Source: CAZECR01 sp964510495
Lineage (GTDB): Bacteria; Patescibacteriota; Patescibacteriia; Magasanikbacterales; GWA2-37-8
Assembly (NCBI GenBank): GCA_964510495.1
Contig: CAZECR010000028.1
Coordinates: forward strand, 1-15,052
Length of the DNA stretch: 15,052 bases
Direction: 5' to 3'
Positions 4,530 through 12,828 of this stretch are shown here, one piece after another. The number at the start of each line of letters is the position of its first letter. Positions within the stretch are counted from its first letter, which is position 1. Below the pieces are notes generated by a model, which worked only from the letters and a program-made list of their open reading frames with translations, had not been told where the DNA came from and ran no database searches. The translations under genes were made by a program, and so were the position numbers.

Positions 4530-7480
4530 TAGTATTTTTTCTGACCAACGATGGTGTTAAGCAGCGCTCTCGTTTGCGGCCCGACCTCACCTATCGGAAC
4601 AAGACCATATTTCTTTTGCAAAGCAACAACTGCTGCCCGGGTTACTTGTTGAAAATTACCGGTCACTGCTTGTTTAGGGGGATAGAAACCTTCACCCTGA
4701 AGTAGGGTCTGGAGTAAACGTACTTCTGTATTTTTACTCCCCATCTTGAGATTGAGTTTAAACACTATTTTAGCTGGAGCTTTAGTTTTAGCAACTAATG
4801 TAGACCAATTAGCGATTGCAACTGGGCGGACAAAAATACTGTCCGTTAGACCAAATACGGTACCGTCATTTTTAAAAAGACGTACATGCACTGTAGCAAC
4901 CCCGGCTTGCTGAGGTAAACGCCAACGGGTTGAGGATGCAAACGAAAAATAAGTACTTGAAGCAAAGTTCGCAAAATTAGAAACCTGGATTGCCCGAACA
5001 TTAGAGCTATTAAATAACAAAGTAACGTCGGCTGAGCCGGTCTGCAATGCCCCATTATTGATAGCAAAAGGGGCGGTTGCAGCAGCCTGGTCAATAAGTG
5101 GAGCCAGCGACAAAAGGGGTTTATCGTCTAAAAAGCCCTTGTACACAACTAAAACATCCGGAATTTTGTCCCCATTGGTATCTGCTTCCCGTTCTTCACC
5201 GTTTTTAAGCATTAAAGTAATAGGGGTGGAGCGCAACGTAAAGATTATGCGTTCAGGCGAAGCTTCAGCAACGGTCACGGTATGCGCTTCCGATCCAATC
5301 GTTACCGGACTTGCCGTTCTTAGTGGCGGAGTAAATACTTGAGCCGTCTCCGCAATTGCTTCGTTAATCTTAGCTTCTTGCTGCAGGATTTTTTCTACTT
5401 GCTCGCGAAGTACAGGAACCGAAGGAAAAAGGTTGTCTGCTAGTGGAGCAGGAGGCTGAGGCGGGAGGTCAATTACGGGAGGAGTGAGGACAAGCGGCAC
5501 CGAAGGAAGTGGAATGTTCAAAGGTATTTCACTCTGAATACTCGGTAGTAAAAAATCAAGTTGTGATACTGGGGTTGGGGCGGGAGCCGGTACTGGACTT
5601 GGCTGATCAGTAGGAGTTGGGGCAGGCGCAACGGGAGCGGGAGCTGCAGCTGAGTCTCCAGCAGGAGCAGCACTTCCACCACCACCGCCCACTGAAAATG
5701 ACGGCCCGCAATTAAGTGTTGTAGTTGCAATACTAGAAGAAAAAGATGTTTCTACATCAACAGCGCTTTTTCCCTTGATCGAGAAGCTATAGGCAGTTCC
5801 ACAGGTCAAATTAGTTAATTGATATGGACTGGCTGCAATCCAATCGGAAGAAAACGCGGCATCAGCATCTTGAATATAATAACTGGAAAAAGAAGTGCTT
5901 GCAGTCCAAGTAAAATTTGCTTCATGGTCAGTGACACTGGTAATAGTAAAATCACTTGGTGGAATTGTTACGATAGTAAAGACTGTCGAGGTAGCGACGG
6001 ACCCAACAAGCACGCCGTCGGTTGGAACAAAACGCATATACGCAGTCGAGGTTGTGATCGTAGGCGCATCAACTCCAACATTCCAAACTGCCGTTAGGGT
6101 TGTGGTAGAAATAGTCGTGGCGATACCCGAAATACGACCAGTTGAAGTACTCACCGACCCTTGGCTGGCGGTAACGCTGCCAAGTGTTGAAGAGGCCCAA
6201 TTCACACCATCTAATGAATGTTCAACTATGAGACTCGTACCATCTAAATCAACATCAGTAACGCTGGCGACAAAGGTAACCGTTGAGGTATTTGACTGCA
6301 CGACGCTAGTGACAGCTGTAGTTGGCACCGTATTAGTTTGCGCAACGTAAAATAAGCCAGCCGTGTGACCTTCACCCATAATAGCATCTCCAGCGTCAAC
6401 AGTTACAGTGTCGCTCAGCGCTGTAACCGTATTTGAAGTGTGATAGGACAATTGAATACATCCACCACCACCCGCAACAGAAGCCTCGCCAAAACCAGCT
6501 CCCCCGTCCGCTGTTATCGCAGTTGGAGTCCCCGCAATTCCTTTTCCAGCAGTAATTCGGACACCGCCCCCACCACCACCGCTACTATACGTATTATCAA
6601 TCAGAGTTGCACCAGCCGCCCCTGAAGCTTCTATTGATCCACTTAAAGTTGTTGTTGCAACCGAACGCAGTACAGCTAAACCACCTCCTGCCCCATGACC
6701 AGGACTAAACGATTCACCCCCCGCGAGCCCGCCCGGTGAACCCATTGTAGTAATATTAGTCACTGTGCAATAAGCTACGCCACCAGGTGATAAATTATTT
6801 GTTGCACCATTTCCACCATGCGCACCGCCGCCAGCATACATCACACCTTCATTAGACTGAGTAATGCCGTAGCCAGGACCCGAATTTGCCATACCATAAC
6901 CTTTGCCGGTCACGCTAATGGTACCACCGGCCTGCAGATCAATGGTTTGAGCGACCAAGTTGATAATGTAACTTTGTTCGCTCGTGTTACCAGTATGCGT
7001 TAATGTTCCGCCGCTCTGTATAGTCAAAGTACCGCTAACCGTTTGAGTAACAAGATTTTTTTGTTCCAAAATACCTGCATTTCCCAAAATGATGTTCCCA
7101 CCAGTACCAATGTTACCCTCAAGCACAAAAGTAGTTTGCAAAACATCCCCTCCGACAGTTAGTGAACTGAAATCAGCTGTCTGTCCGGAGGAAAGTGTTA
7201 CAGTAATTAAAGTGCTGGTTGAGACTATCGTCACATCATCAGAAGCAGTAGGAACAGCTGACCCGCTCCAGTTGCCAGCAGTTTCCCATTTACCATCCCC
7301 CGCCTCACCAGTCCAAGTGATTGTCGCCGCGCGGGACAAATCAGCAGGGTAAAGACGCGTAAAAAAAACAACTAACCCGACAACAAAAAGACCTGTAACA
7401 AATGTTACCAAAGCCGCTACCATAACAAAACGCCTGCGCCTGGCTGGCTGCAACGACTGTTCTGATTGGGGCACCTCCAT
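4529..7480 (-). CDS. Large cell-surface protein: membrane anchor, Gly-rich region, FN3-like domain, C-terminal peptidoglycan-binding domain
   Basis: This 983-aa protein starts with a basic stretch (RRRR) and a hydrophobic helix at about residues 18-42, a signal anchor or signal peptide. Residues 53-190 start with WTGEAGDGKWETAGNW, typical of repetitive autotransporter-like beta-helix surface proteins. Residues 195-345 are glycine-rich with GGGGGG runs. Residues 380-505 look Ig/cadherin-like and 507-592 fibronectin type III-like (FTWTASTSF, LTCGTAYSFSIKGKS). A Pro/Ala linker covers 600-690. DTNGDKIPDVLVVY (767-780) resembles a dockerin-type calcium loop or FG-GAP-like motif. Residues 905-978 are a PG_binding_1 domain (KMGSKNTEVRLLQTLLQ, GNFQQVTRAAVVALQKKYGL) that would hold it to the cell wall. 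Its ligand or host target is unknown. GGAGG follows the ATG directly; upstream there is no SD. It is monocistronic. Confidence 0.82.
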   Translation of the reverse strand: MEVPQSEQSLQPARRRRFVMVAALVTFVTGLFVVGLVVFFTRLYPADLSRAATITWTGEAGDGKWETAGNWSGSAVPTASDDVTIVSTSTLITVTLSSGQTADFSSLTVGGDVLQTTFVLEGNIGTGGNIILGNAGILEQKNLVTQTVSGTLTIQSGGTLTHTGNTSEQSYIINLVAQTIDLQAGGTISVTGKGYGMANSGPGYGITQSNEGVMYAGGGAHGGNGATNNLSPGGVAYCTVTNITTMGSPGGLAGGESFSPGHGAGGGLAVLRSVATTTLSGSIEASGAAGATLIDNTYSSGGGGGGVRITAGKGIAGTPTAITADGGAGFGEASVAGGGGCIQLSYHTSNTVTALSDTVTVDAGDAIMGEGHTAGLFYVAQTNTVPTTAVTSVVQSNTSTVTFVASVTDVDLDGTSLIVEHSLDGVNWASSTLGSVTASQGSVSTSTGRISGIATTISTTTLTAVWNVGVDAPTITTSTAYMRFVPTDGVLVGSVATSTVFTIVTIPPSDFTITSVTDHEANFTWTASTSFSSYYIQDADAAFSSDWIAASPYQLTNLTCGTAYSFSIKGKSAVDVETSFSSSIATTTLNCGPSFSVGGGGGSAAPAGDSAAAPAPVAPAPTPTDQPSPVPAPAPTPVSQLDFLLPSIQSEIPLNIPLPSVPLVLTPPVIDLPPQPPAPLADNLFPSVPVLREQVEKILQQEAKINEAIAETAQVFTPPLRTASPVTIGSEAHTVTVAEASPERIIFTLRSTPITLMLKNGEEREADTNGDKIPDVLVVYKGFLDDKPLLSLAPLIDQAAATAPFAINNGALQTGSADVTLLFNSSNVRAIQVSNFANFASSTYFSFASSTRWRLPQQAGVATVHVRLFKNDGTVFGLTDSIFVRPVAIANWSTLVAKTKAPAKIVFKLNLKMGSKNTEVRLLQTLLQGEGFYPPKQAVTGNFQQVTRAAVVALQKKYGLVPIGEVGPQTRALLNTIVGQKKY

Positions 7481-7506
7481 AAATCAATTATTTTTTAAAG
7501 ACGTAG

Positions 7507-7529
7507 TTTATAGACTTGCTTACAGTATA
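7507..7529 (-). promoter_or_regulatory. Possible -10 elements for the surface protein gene
   Basis: On the minus strand TATACT (7524-7529) and TATAAA (7507-7512) lie upstream of the ATG. Neither has a convincing -35 at 16-18 bp, so which is used is uncertain. Confidence 0.3.
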
Positions 7530-7564
7530 CACTAAAATATGGATTTAGCCCATTGAAGCTAAAA

Positions 7565-7590
7565 ATAAAATCGCCTTACGGCGATTTTAT
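7565..7590 (-). terminator. Terminator of the holB-to-tRNA transcription unit
   Basis: On the minus strand AAAATCGCC (7580-7588) pairs with GGCGATTTT (7567-7575) across a 4-nt loop, extended by two further A-T pairs and followed by T-rich sequence. It is the first terminator I see downstream of holB and lies just after tRNA-Thr(GGT). Confidence 0.85.
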
Positions 7591-7595
7591 ACTAG

Positions 7596-7668
7596 AGCCG
7601 ATGAGCGGATTTGAACCGCTGACCCCGTCCTTACCATGGACGTGCTCTACCAACTGAGCTACATCGGC
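7596..7668 (-). tRNA. tRNA-Thr (anticodon GGT)
   Basis: The 73-nt cloverleaf has acceptor stem GCCGATG/CATCGGC, D-arm GCTC/GAGC, anticodon stem CGTCC/GGACG with loop ATGGTAA (anticodon GGT), and T-arm AGCGG/CCGCT with the normal loop TTCAAAT. The discriminator base is T. CCA is not encoded and must be added after transcription. It reads ACC and ACU codons. Confidence 0.96.
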
Positions 7669-7687
7669 ATTCTTTCTCAATTGTTAT

Positions 7688-7763
7688 TGGAGCCGCCTGT
7701 CGGGCTCGGACCGACGACCTGCTGTTTACAAAACAGCTGCTCTACCAGCTGAGCTAAGGCGGC
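7688..7763 (-). tRNA. tRNA-Thr (anticodon TGT), CCA encoded
   Basis: The cloverleaf has acceptor stem GCCGCCT/AGGCGGC, anticodon stem GCTGT/ACAGC with loop TTTGTAA (anticodon TGT), and T-stem GTCGG/CCGAC. The discriminator is T, followed by an encoded CCA (7688-7690). The T-loop reads TCCGAGC, with C where nearly all tRNAs have T (position 55, normally pseudouridine). It reads ACA, and ACG by wobble. Confidence 0.94.
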
Positions 7764-7798
7764 ATGGTATACATGAGTATTTTCACCACTCACCGGTG

Positions 7799-7880
7799 TG
7801 GGCAGTCAAGGATTCGAACCTTGGAAGGCTGAGCCAGCAGATTTACAGTCTGCCCCCGTTGACCGCTTGGGTAACTGCCC
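7799..7880 (-). tRNA. tRNA-Tyr (anticodon GTA)
   Basis: This 82-nt tRNA has acceptor stem GGGCAGT/ACTGCCC, anticodon stem GCAGA/TCTGC with loop CTGTAAA (anticodon GTA), the long variable arm typical of bacterial tRNA-Tyr, T-arm CAAGG/CCTTG with loop TTCGAAT, and discriminator A. CCA is not encoded. Its 5' end is 5 bp after the stop codon of the TPR gene. Confidence 0.96.
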
Positions 7881-7885
7881 AAAAA

Positions 7886-8788
7886 TTACAATTCTTCGAT
7901 TCGGATCTTAAAACTTTCCAATTTTTGGTTTTCCGGGTTAACAAGCCTAAGTTCCTTATAGACTTCTGAGGCTAGTTTCTTGTCGTTCAATAGTATAGCA
8001 ACTTCAATTAATAAGTCAAGATATTTTGGATTCTTAGGTTCCAGCTCCAAAGCTGATTGAATCGCCTCGAGCGCAGCACCTGGTTCTTTCACTTTAAGAA
8101 GGAGTTCAGCGAGGTGATAAAACCGTGGGGACAAAAGATCGTTAATGATCACCGCTTGCTGGTAACACTCAATTGCCTCTTGTGTATTACCCTGCTGCTC
8201 AGCAATTTCTCCGAGCTTAGCGAGGACACTATCGTTATCTGGTTCCATCTGGAGCAAAAAACGATAGGTCTCTTTGGCTTCAGTAAAATTTTCTTTAGCA
8301 AAATACGTATCGGCTAAACCACGATATGCCGCTGTAGAATTTTGGTCAATTTTGATAGCAGCAATAAAAGACTCTTCAGCCTGTTCGTAATGTTCATGAT
8401 TAAGACTATTAACACCTTCCTGGATGAGTTCACCTAATTTTTGTTCCTTATCAACATTGTTCAACGGCTCTGGTGGGTTAGCTGCTTTTTTAACCGCTTC
8501 TTCGTGGTGCCATAAACGTTCCATTTTGCCGACATACACTCTAAAACGCAATTGTATTTTACGCCAGGGCGTTGCCAGTGGTTGCAAGCGCTTACCTAGG
8601 ACTGTCTGAAAATTTCGCGCCTGTTCATCAACTCGTTTGCCAATAATTTCTCGTTTTTTACGAGCGGCCTGTTCTTCGGGGAGACCCTGGACATCCAAAT
8701 TAGACAGCTGAGGAAAATGACGGGCTATAATATAGCCTATACCCCCCAGACTCAAAACTAGAACACCGATCAATAAAATAAAAAGCAT
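7886..8788 (-). CDS. Membrane-anchored TPR-repeat protein
   Basis: From the ATG at 8788 the protein has 300 aa. It starts with one hydrophobic helix (MLFILLIGVLVLSLGGIGYI, residues 1-20), so it is probably a single-pass inner-membrane protein. Next is a basic linker (residues 40-105). From residue 119 there are about five tetratricopeptide repeats with the usual A/G/Y/P spacing (EHYEQAEESFIAAIKIDQ, ENFTEAKETYRFLLQMEP, GNTQEAIECYQQAVIIN, GAALEAIQSALELEP). TPRs are scaffolds for protein interactions and no enzymatic motif is visible. The partner is unknown; an envelope-assembly role is possible. A TTG at 8795-8797, directly after the tpiA stop, would add only three residues. tRNA-Tyr follows 5 bp after the stop. 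Confidence 0.85.
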   Translation of the reverse strand: MLFILLIGVLVLSLGGIGYIIARHFPQLSNLDVQGLPEEQAARKKREIIGKRVDEQARNFQTVLGKRLQPLATPWRKIQLRFRVYVGKMERLWHHEEAVKKAANPPEPLNNVDKEQKLGELIQEGVNSLNHEHYEQAEESFIAAIKIDQNSTAAYRGLADTYFAKENFTEAKETYRFLLQMEPDNDSVLAKLGEIAEQQGNTQEAIECYQQAVIINDLLSPRFYHLAELLLKVKEPGAALEAIQSALELEPKNPKYLDLLIEVAILLNDKKLASEVYKELRLVNPENQKLESFKIRIEEL

Positions 8789-8797
8789 ACAGAGCAA

Positions 8798-9565
8798 TTA
8801 AAACAGTGTCTTGATTTGAGTCACGATCCCATTCCAACTTTCTGGTTTTACAGAAGCCCCGCCGACCAACACTCCACTCACGTGGGGCTGCCTAAAATAT
8901 TCAAGCACATTCTCAGGGCGCACGCTGCCGCCGTACAAAATACTACTTTCACCCTCCGGCAAAAGTGCCCGTACAAATGTATTGATCATCGTATGCATAC
9001 GCCCTGCTTCTTCAGCATCGCATGCCATGCCGGTACCAATTGCCCATACTGGTTCATAGGCAATAACAATAGGTCTTCCAGCTGGCCAAGCAATCTCTTC
9101 ATACGCTGCGCGAAGCTGTGCTTCTACAACTTCTGTTTCTTGACCCGCCTCACGTTCCTGCGTTGTTTCGCCAACACAGAGAACTGGCGCAAGTCCGGAC
9201 AAGAGTGCTGCTTCCATTTTTTGACGCACATCATGATTAGTTTCACCACACAAATGACGACGTTCAGAATGTCCGATGAGCGCATACTCCGCCCCTAACC
9301 CCTGATACATATGCGCAGAAACTTCACCGGTATACCCACCTTTATCAAGCCAATGAATATTTTGAGCGCCCGTCTTAACCGTAGTTCCAGCGAGCGCGCG
9401 CTGGACACCAGCAAAAGCCAATGCGCTCGGAAACACTGCTAAAGCAAGTTCTTGGGGCAAATCACGCTGCGATTCTAAACTACGAGCTAAAGCAAGGCTT
9501 TCCTCGTAGTCCAGGTACATTTTCCAATTTGCAAATAGATAGAGCGGTCTCGAGGTAGTTTCCAT
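8798..9565 (-). CDS. tpiA: Triosephosphate isomerase
   Basis: This glycolytic enzyme interconverts dihydroxyacetone phosphate and glyceraldehyde 3-phosphate. From the ATG at 9565 it has 255 aa, a normal length for a (beta/alpha)8 TIM barrel. All catalytic parts are visible: FANWKM (Asn13, Lys15), IGHSERR (electrophilic His99), AYEPVWAIGTG (base Glu171 and the start of the phosphate-gripping loop), and the phosphate-binding YGGSV and GVLVGGAS. A TTG at 9592 would extend the frame into the M16 gene, but the ATG places NWKM at the usual distance from the N-terminus. No SD is present. It lies between the M16 peptidase and the TPR gene, so it is probably expressed with them. Confidence 0.96.
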   Translation of the reverse strand: METTSRPLYLFANWKMYLDYEESLALARSLESQRDLPQELALAVFPSALAFAGVQRALAGTTVKTGAQNIHWLDKGGYTGEVSAHMYQGLGAEYALIGHSERRHLCGETNHDVRQKMEAALLSGLAPVLCVGETTQEREAGQETEVVEAQLRAAYEEIAWPAGRPIVIAYEPVWAIGTGMACDAEEAGRMHTMINTFVRALLPEGESSILYGGSVRPENVLEYFRQPHVSGVLVGGASVKPESWNGIVTQIKTLF

Positions 9566-9575
9566 ACGGAGAATT

Positions 9576-10871
9576 TTATTTGAGCATTGCAACTAATTTT
9601 TCTTTGGTAATAGGCGAAATTGCTGCTATGCGCATTTGATCAAAATCAAACAGTTCTTGGGCTAGTTTCTGAATTTGCTCTGCAGTTACTTTTCTAATCT
9701 TCTTAATTTTTTCTTCTTGAGTTTCAATTTTATTGGCAAAAATAAATTCTTCAGCAAACCAATTTGCCTGATTATGCGAGTCTTCCATGGTGAGCGCTAT
9801 GCCACCGGCAATATTATTTTTAGCATCCTCAAGCTCTTTTTCAGTTACTTTTTCATCTTTCATTTTTTGAATCTGCTCTTTAATAACCCTGATAGCTTCG
9901 GGCATACGAACCGGGTCGAGGCCTGCCTGCACATACACGGCTCCGGTATCACGAAAGAATGTTCCACCGCTCCTGATCATATACGCAAGTCCACGTCGTT
10001 CGCGCACCTCAATGAACAGGCGAGAACTCATTGCCCCGCCAAATATCGTCGAGAGAACGTCCAAAACATCTTCCTGTTTGCTGTTGTAGGCAAGTCCAGG
10101 GAACCCAAGCATAATCTGCGACTGATCAACTTTCTTTTCTTTAACATATACACGATCAGCAATCGGCAACTTCTTTTTGAAGTAGTCAATTTTCTCGAAA
10201 TCTTTTTTATAATACTTAAGACCAAACGCTCCTTTGGGCGGTTCTTTAACCTCAAAATGTTTTGGCAACACAGACTTAATTTTTTTACGGTCAACCTCCC
10301 CCGCCACAACCACAACCATATTCTTTGGTGAATAATGCTTTTGGTAGTATTCCCACAGTTCTTCGCGCGTGACTCCGCGAACTGTTTTTTCGCTACCGCC
10401 AATCTCGCGGCCAAGCGGTGTATCACCGAACAATAACGATTCAAAAATATTTTCAATATCCATGAGCGGATTATCTTTGTACATGCGCAACTCTTCCACG
10501 ATCGCGCCTTTTTCCTTTTCTACTTCTTCTTTCATAAACTGCGAATTGTAGAGCATGTCTGACAAAATATCATAGGCTACGGCTTGTTTATTGCCTGCGA
10601 TCTTAATATAGTAACCCGTGTATTCTTTGCTGGTAAAGGCATTGTACTGCGAACCATAGGAATCAAGCGCGCGCGAAATATCGAGCGTTGTTGGACGTTT
10701 CACTGTACCCTTGAACATAAGGTGCTCTACAAAATGTGAACAGCCTAAAATACGCGGATCTTCATAGCGTGAGCCAACGGGAAACATGGCGAGCACAGTA
10801 GTTGCTTTAGTACCCTTAATTGGAACCGTGATTAACGTGATACCATTTTTTAAGGTAGAAACATGATACAT
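9576..10871 (-). CDS. M16-family zinc metallopeptidase (processing-peptidase-like)
   Basis: This 431-aa protein has the inverted zinc motif HxxEH as HFVEH (His46, Glu49, His50). The third zinc ligand is in GAIVEEL (Glu126), at the expected distance of about 76 residues. The C-terminal half has the M16 inactive-domain signature RERRGLAY (290-297) and FGGAMSSRLF. The length fits one subunit of the PqqL/mitochondrial processing peptidase-beta type, which works as a dimeric clamshell on peptides. The motif is complete, so it should be catalytic. No signal peptide is seen, so it is predicted cytoplasmic. Its substrates are unknown. It starts 6 bp after the glyQS stop codon and ends close to the tpiA start. 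Confidence 0.94.
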   Translation of the reverse strand: MYHVSTLKNGITLITVPIKGTKATTVLAMFPVGSRYEDPRILGCSHFVEHLMFKGTVKRPTTLDISRALDSYGSQYNAFTSKEYTGYYIKIAGNKQAVAYDILSDMLYNSQFMKEEVEKEKGAIVEELRMYKDNPLMDIENIFESLLFGDTPLGREIGGSEKTVRGVTREELWEYYQKHYSPKNMVVVVAGEVDRKKIKSVLPKHFEVKEPPKGAFGLKYYKKDFEKIDYFKKKLPIADRVYVKEKKVDQSQIMLGFPGLAYNSKQEDVLDVLSTIFGGAMSSRLFIEVRERRGLAYMIRSGGTFFRDTGAVYVQAGLDPVRMPEAIRVIKEQIQKMKDEKVTEKELEDAKNNIAGGIALTMEDSHNQANWFAEEFIFANKIETQEEKIKKIRKVTAEQIQKLAQELFDFDQMRIAAISPITKEKLVAMLK

Positions 10872-10877
10872 ACAGCA

Positions 10878-12263
10878 CTAGAATTTAGCTTGTAAATAGG
10901 ACGCGAGGTCACTCATAGCAACACGCTCTTGAGCCATCGTATCGCGATCGCGCACCGTCACTTTTTTGTCTTCAAGCGAATCAAAATCAACGGTAACACA
11001 GTACGGTGTACCAATTTCATCCTGACGGCGATAGCGCTTACCAATACTCTGCGTTTCATCGTAATCAACAGTAAAATGTTTGCGTAATTCTTGAGCAATA
11101 CCTTTTGCCACCGAGGATAATTCTTCTTTCTTCGAGAGGGGCAAGATAGCGACTTTAATGGGGGCTAAATGTTTAGGAAATTTCATGACGATACGCGTTT
11201 CTGTTTCGCCTTCAGTAGCGGTTGGCGCAGCTTCTTCACGGTAGGCTTCCAAGAGACACACCAACAGCATGCGATCGATACCAAAGGTTGGCTCAATGAC
11301 GTGCGGCAAAAACTTTTCATTGGTCTCAGGATCTTGGTAGGTCAGATCTTGTCCGCTCATGGTCTGGTGGCGCTGCATGTCAAAATCAGTACGGTACGCA
11401 ATGCCGTGCAATTCTTTTACACCAAACGGATATTTGTATTCAATATCCATGGTGCGCTTACTGTAGTGGGCGCGTTCACCATCCGGGATTTCATGCCACA
11501 CCAAATTATCCATGTTGATCTGCATGATATCTTTCCACCAGCGTTTGATTTCCGAGAGCCACATTTCAAATAATTGTTCCCAGTCGCTTGGCCTAATAAA
11601 ATATTCAAATTCACCAATTTCAAATTCACGGGTGCGGAAAATAAAGTTACCCGGAGTGATTTCATTACGAAAATTTTTACCAATCTGAGCAATGCCAAAG
11701 GGCAAACGCCGACGCGTTGCCTGCACAACATTTTTAAAGTTCACAAACATACCGGCAGCAGTTTCAGGTCGCAAATATGCTACTGACTGCGTGTCTTCCG
11801 TAACGCCAAGGTACGTCTTAAACATCAAATTAAAATTCTTAGGATCAGTAAGCTTGCCGCCACAATCCGGGCAATCAATCTCACTAATTGATAACACTTT
11901 TTCTTTGTCGTACTGCGGCTCCAGGGCTTTAGCTTCGAGCAAATGATCTTCACGGAAACGGTGGTGACATGACTTGCATTCAACTAAAAGATCGCTAAAA
12001 TTCTTGAGGTGGCCAGAGGCTTCCCAGACTTTCGGATTCATAATAATGGCCGTATCCATTGGCACCATGTCGTCACGTTCTTGCACGAAGAACTTCCACC
12101 AAGCGGCTTTGATATTTTGCTTCAGCTGGTGGCCAAGTGGACCATAGTCCCAGCTATTAGCAAGGCCGCCATAAATTTCACTCCCCGGAAAAATAAACCC
12201 GCGGCGTTTACAGAGAGAAATTATTTTTTCCATTCCATTTTCTTTCTCGTGAATTTCAGGCAT
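10878..12263 (-). CDS. glyQS: Glycyl-tRNA synthetase (dimeric, class II)
   Basis: This enzyme charges tRNA-Gly with glycine. From the ATG at 12263 it has 461 aa, the usual length of the bacterial alpha2 type. It shows GSEIYGGLANSWDYGPLG near the N-terminus and a zinc-ribbon insert with Cys96, Cys99 (CKSC) and Cys131, Cys134 (CPDC). RPETAAGMF replaces the usual RPETAQGIF. Motif 2 is FRNEITPGNFIFRTREFE, motif 3 is EPTFGIDR, and an HGTP-type anticodon-binding domain closes the protein. An in-frame TTG at 12311 lies inside frr and is less likely; the ATG at 12233 (MEKIISL) is the other plausible start. Gaps to frr and the M16 gene are 10 and 6 bp. No SD is visible. Confidence 0.96.
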   Translation of the reverse strand: MPEIHEKENGMEKIISLCKRRGFIFPGSEIYGGLANSWDYGPLGHQLKQNIKAAWWKFFVQERDDMVPMDTAIIMNPKVWEASGHLKNFSDLLVECKSCHHRFREDHLLEAKALEPQYDKEKVLSISEIDCPDCGGKLTDPKNFNLMFKTYLGVTEDTQSVAYLRPETAAGMFVNFKNVVQATRRRLPFGIAQIGKNFRNEITPGNFIFRTREFEIGEFEYFIRPSDWEQLFEMWLSEIKRWWKDIMQINMDNLVWHEIPDGERAHYSKRTMDIEYKYPFGVKELHGIAYRTDFDMQRHQTMSGQDLTYQDPETNEKFLPHVIEPTFGIDRMLLVCLLEAYREEAAPTATEGETETRIVMKFPKHLAPIKVAILPLSKKEELSSVAKGIAQELRKHFTVDYDETQSIGKRYRRQDEIGTPYCVTVDFDSLEDKKVTVRDRDTMAQERVAMSDLASYLQAKF

Positions 12264-12273
12264 ATACAAGGTA

Positions 12274-12822
12274 TTAGACTGTAGTAATATCTTTCTCTTT
12301 AGCAGCGCCAATTACATCGATTTTTTCGTTATATTCTTTGACCGTTTTATCTAATTCTTCTTGAAGGCTATATTTATCATCTTCAGTAATATTTTTTTCT
12401 TTTTCTTCACTCGCGATCATACCCCGAACATCTTCACGAACTTTGCGTACCGAAATTTTTGCTTGTTCAATTTTTTGATTTAACACTTTTACCAATTCCG
12501 CACGACGGTCACTGGTAAGCTCGGGCAGCGACAAGCGAATCAAGCGTCCGTCATTCACTGGATTAATACCGAGGCCAGAATCGCGAATCCCCTTCTCTAC
12601 TGCTGCAAGCAAACCTTTATCCCACGGTTCAATATTCAGCGTCTTAGCATCGGCCACAGTAATTGAAGCTGTGCCTTTTAACTGTTGATGCGTGCCGTAG
12701 GCTTCAACCATGATATTTTCGACAATCGCAGTAGAAGCGCGTCCAGTACGAAGTGCCGTAATGTCGGTCTTAAAAAACTCAACCACATCTTCGAAATCTT
12801 TCTTAAAATCAGCGATATTCAT
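12274..12822 (-). CDS. frr: Ribosome recycling factor
   Basis: This 182-aa protein is a normal-length RRF, which with EF-G splits the post-termination ribosome. It shows the three-helix-bundle features LRTGRAST, VEAYGTHQQLKGTASI, INPVNDGRLIRLSLPELTSD (domain II and hinge), RAELVKVL, and the C-terminal helix with DDKYSLQEELDKTVKEYN. It lies 6 bp after the Asp-box lipoprotein gene and 10 bp before glyQS. In many bacteria frr follows tsf and pyrH; here it does not. No SD precedes the ATG. Confidence 0.97.
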   Translation of the reverse strand: MNIADFKKDFEDVVEFFKTDITALRTGRASTAIVENIMVEAYGTHQQLKGTASITVADAKTLNIEPWDKGLLAAVEKGIRDSGLGINPVNDGRLIRLSLPELTSDRRAELVKVLNQKIEQAKISVRKVREDVRGMIASEEKEKNITEDDKYSLQEELDKTVKEYNEKIDVIGAAKEKDITTV

Positions 12823-12828
12823 AAGTAT

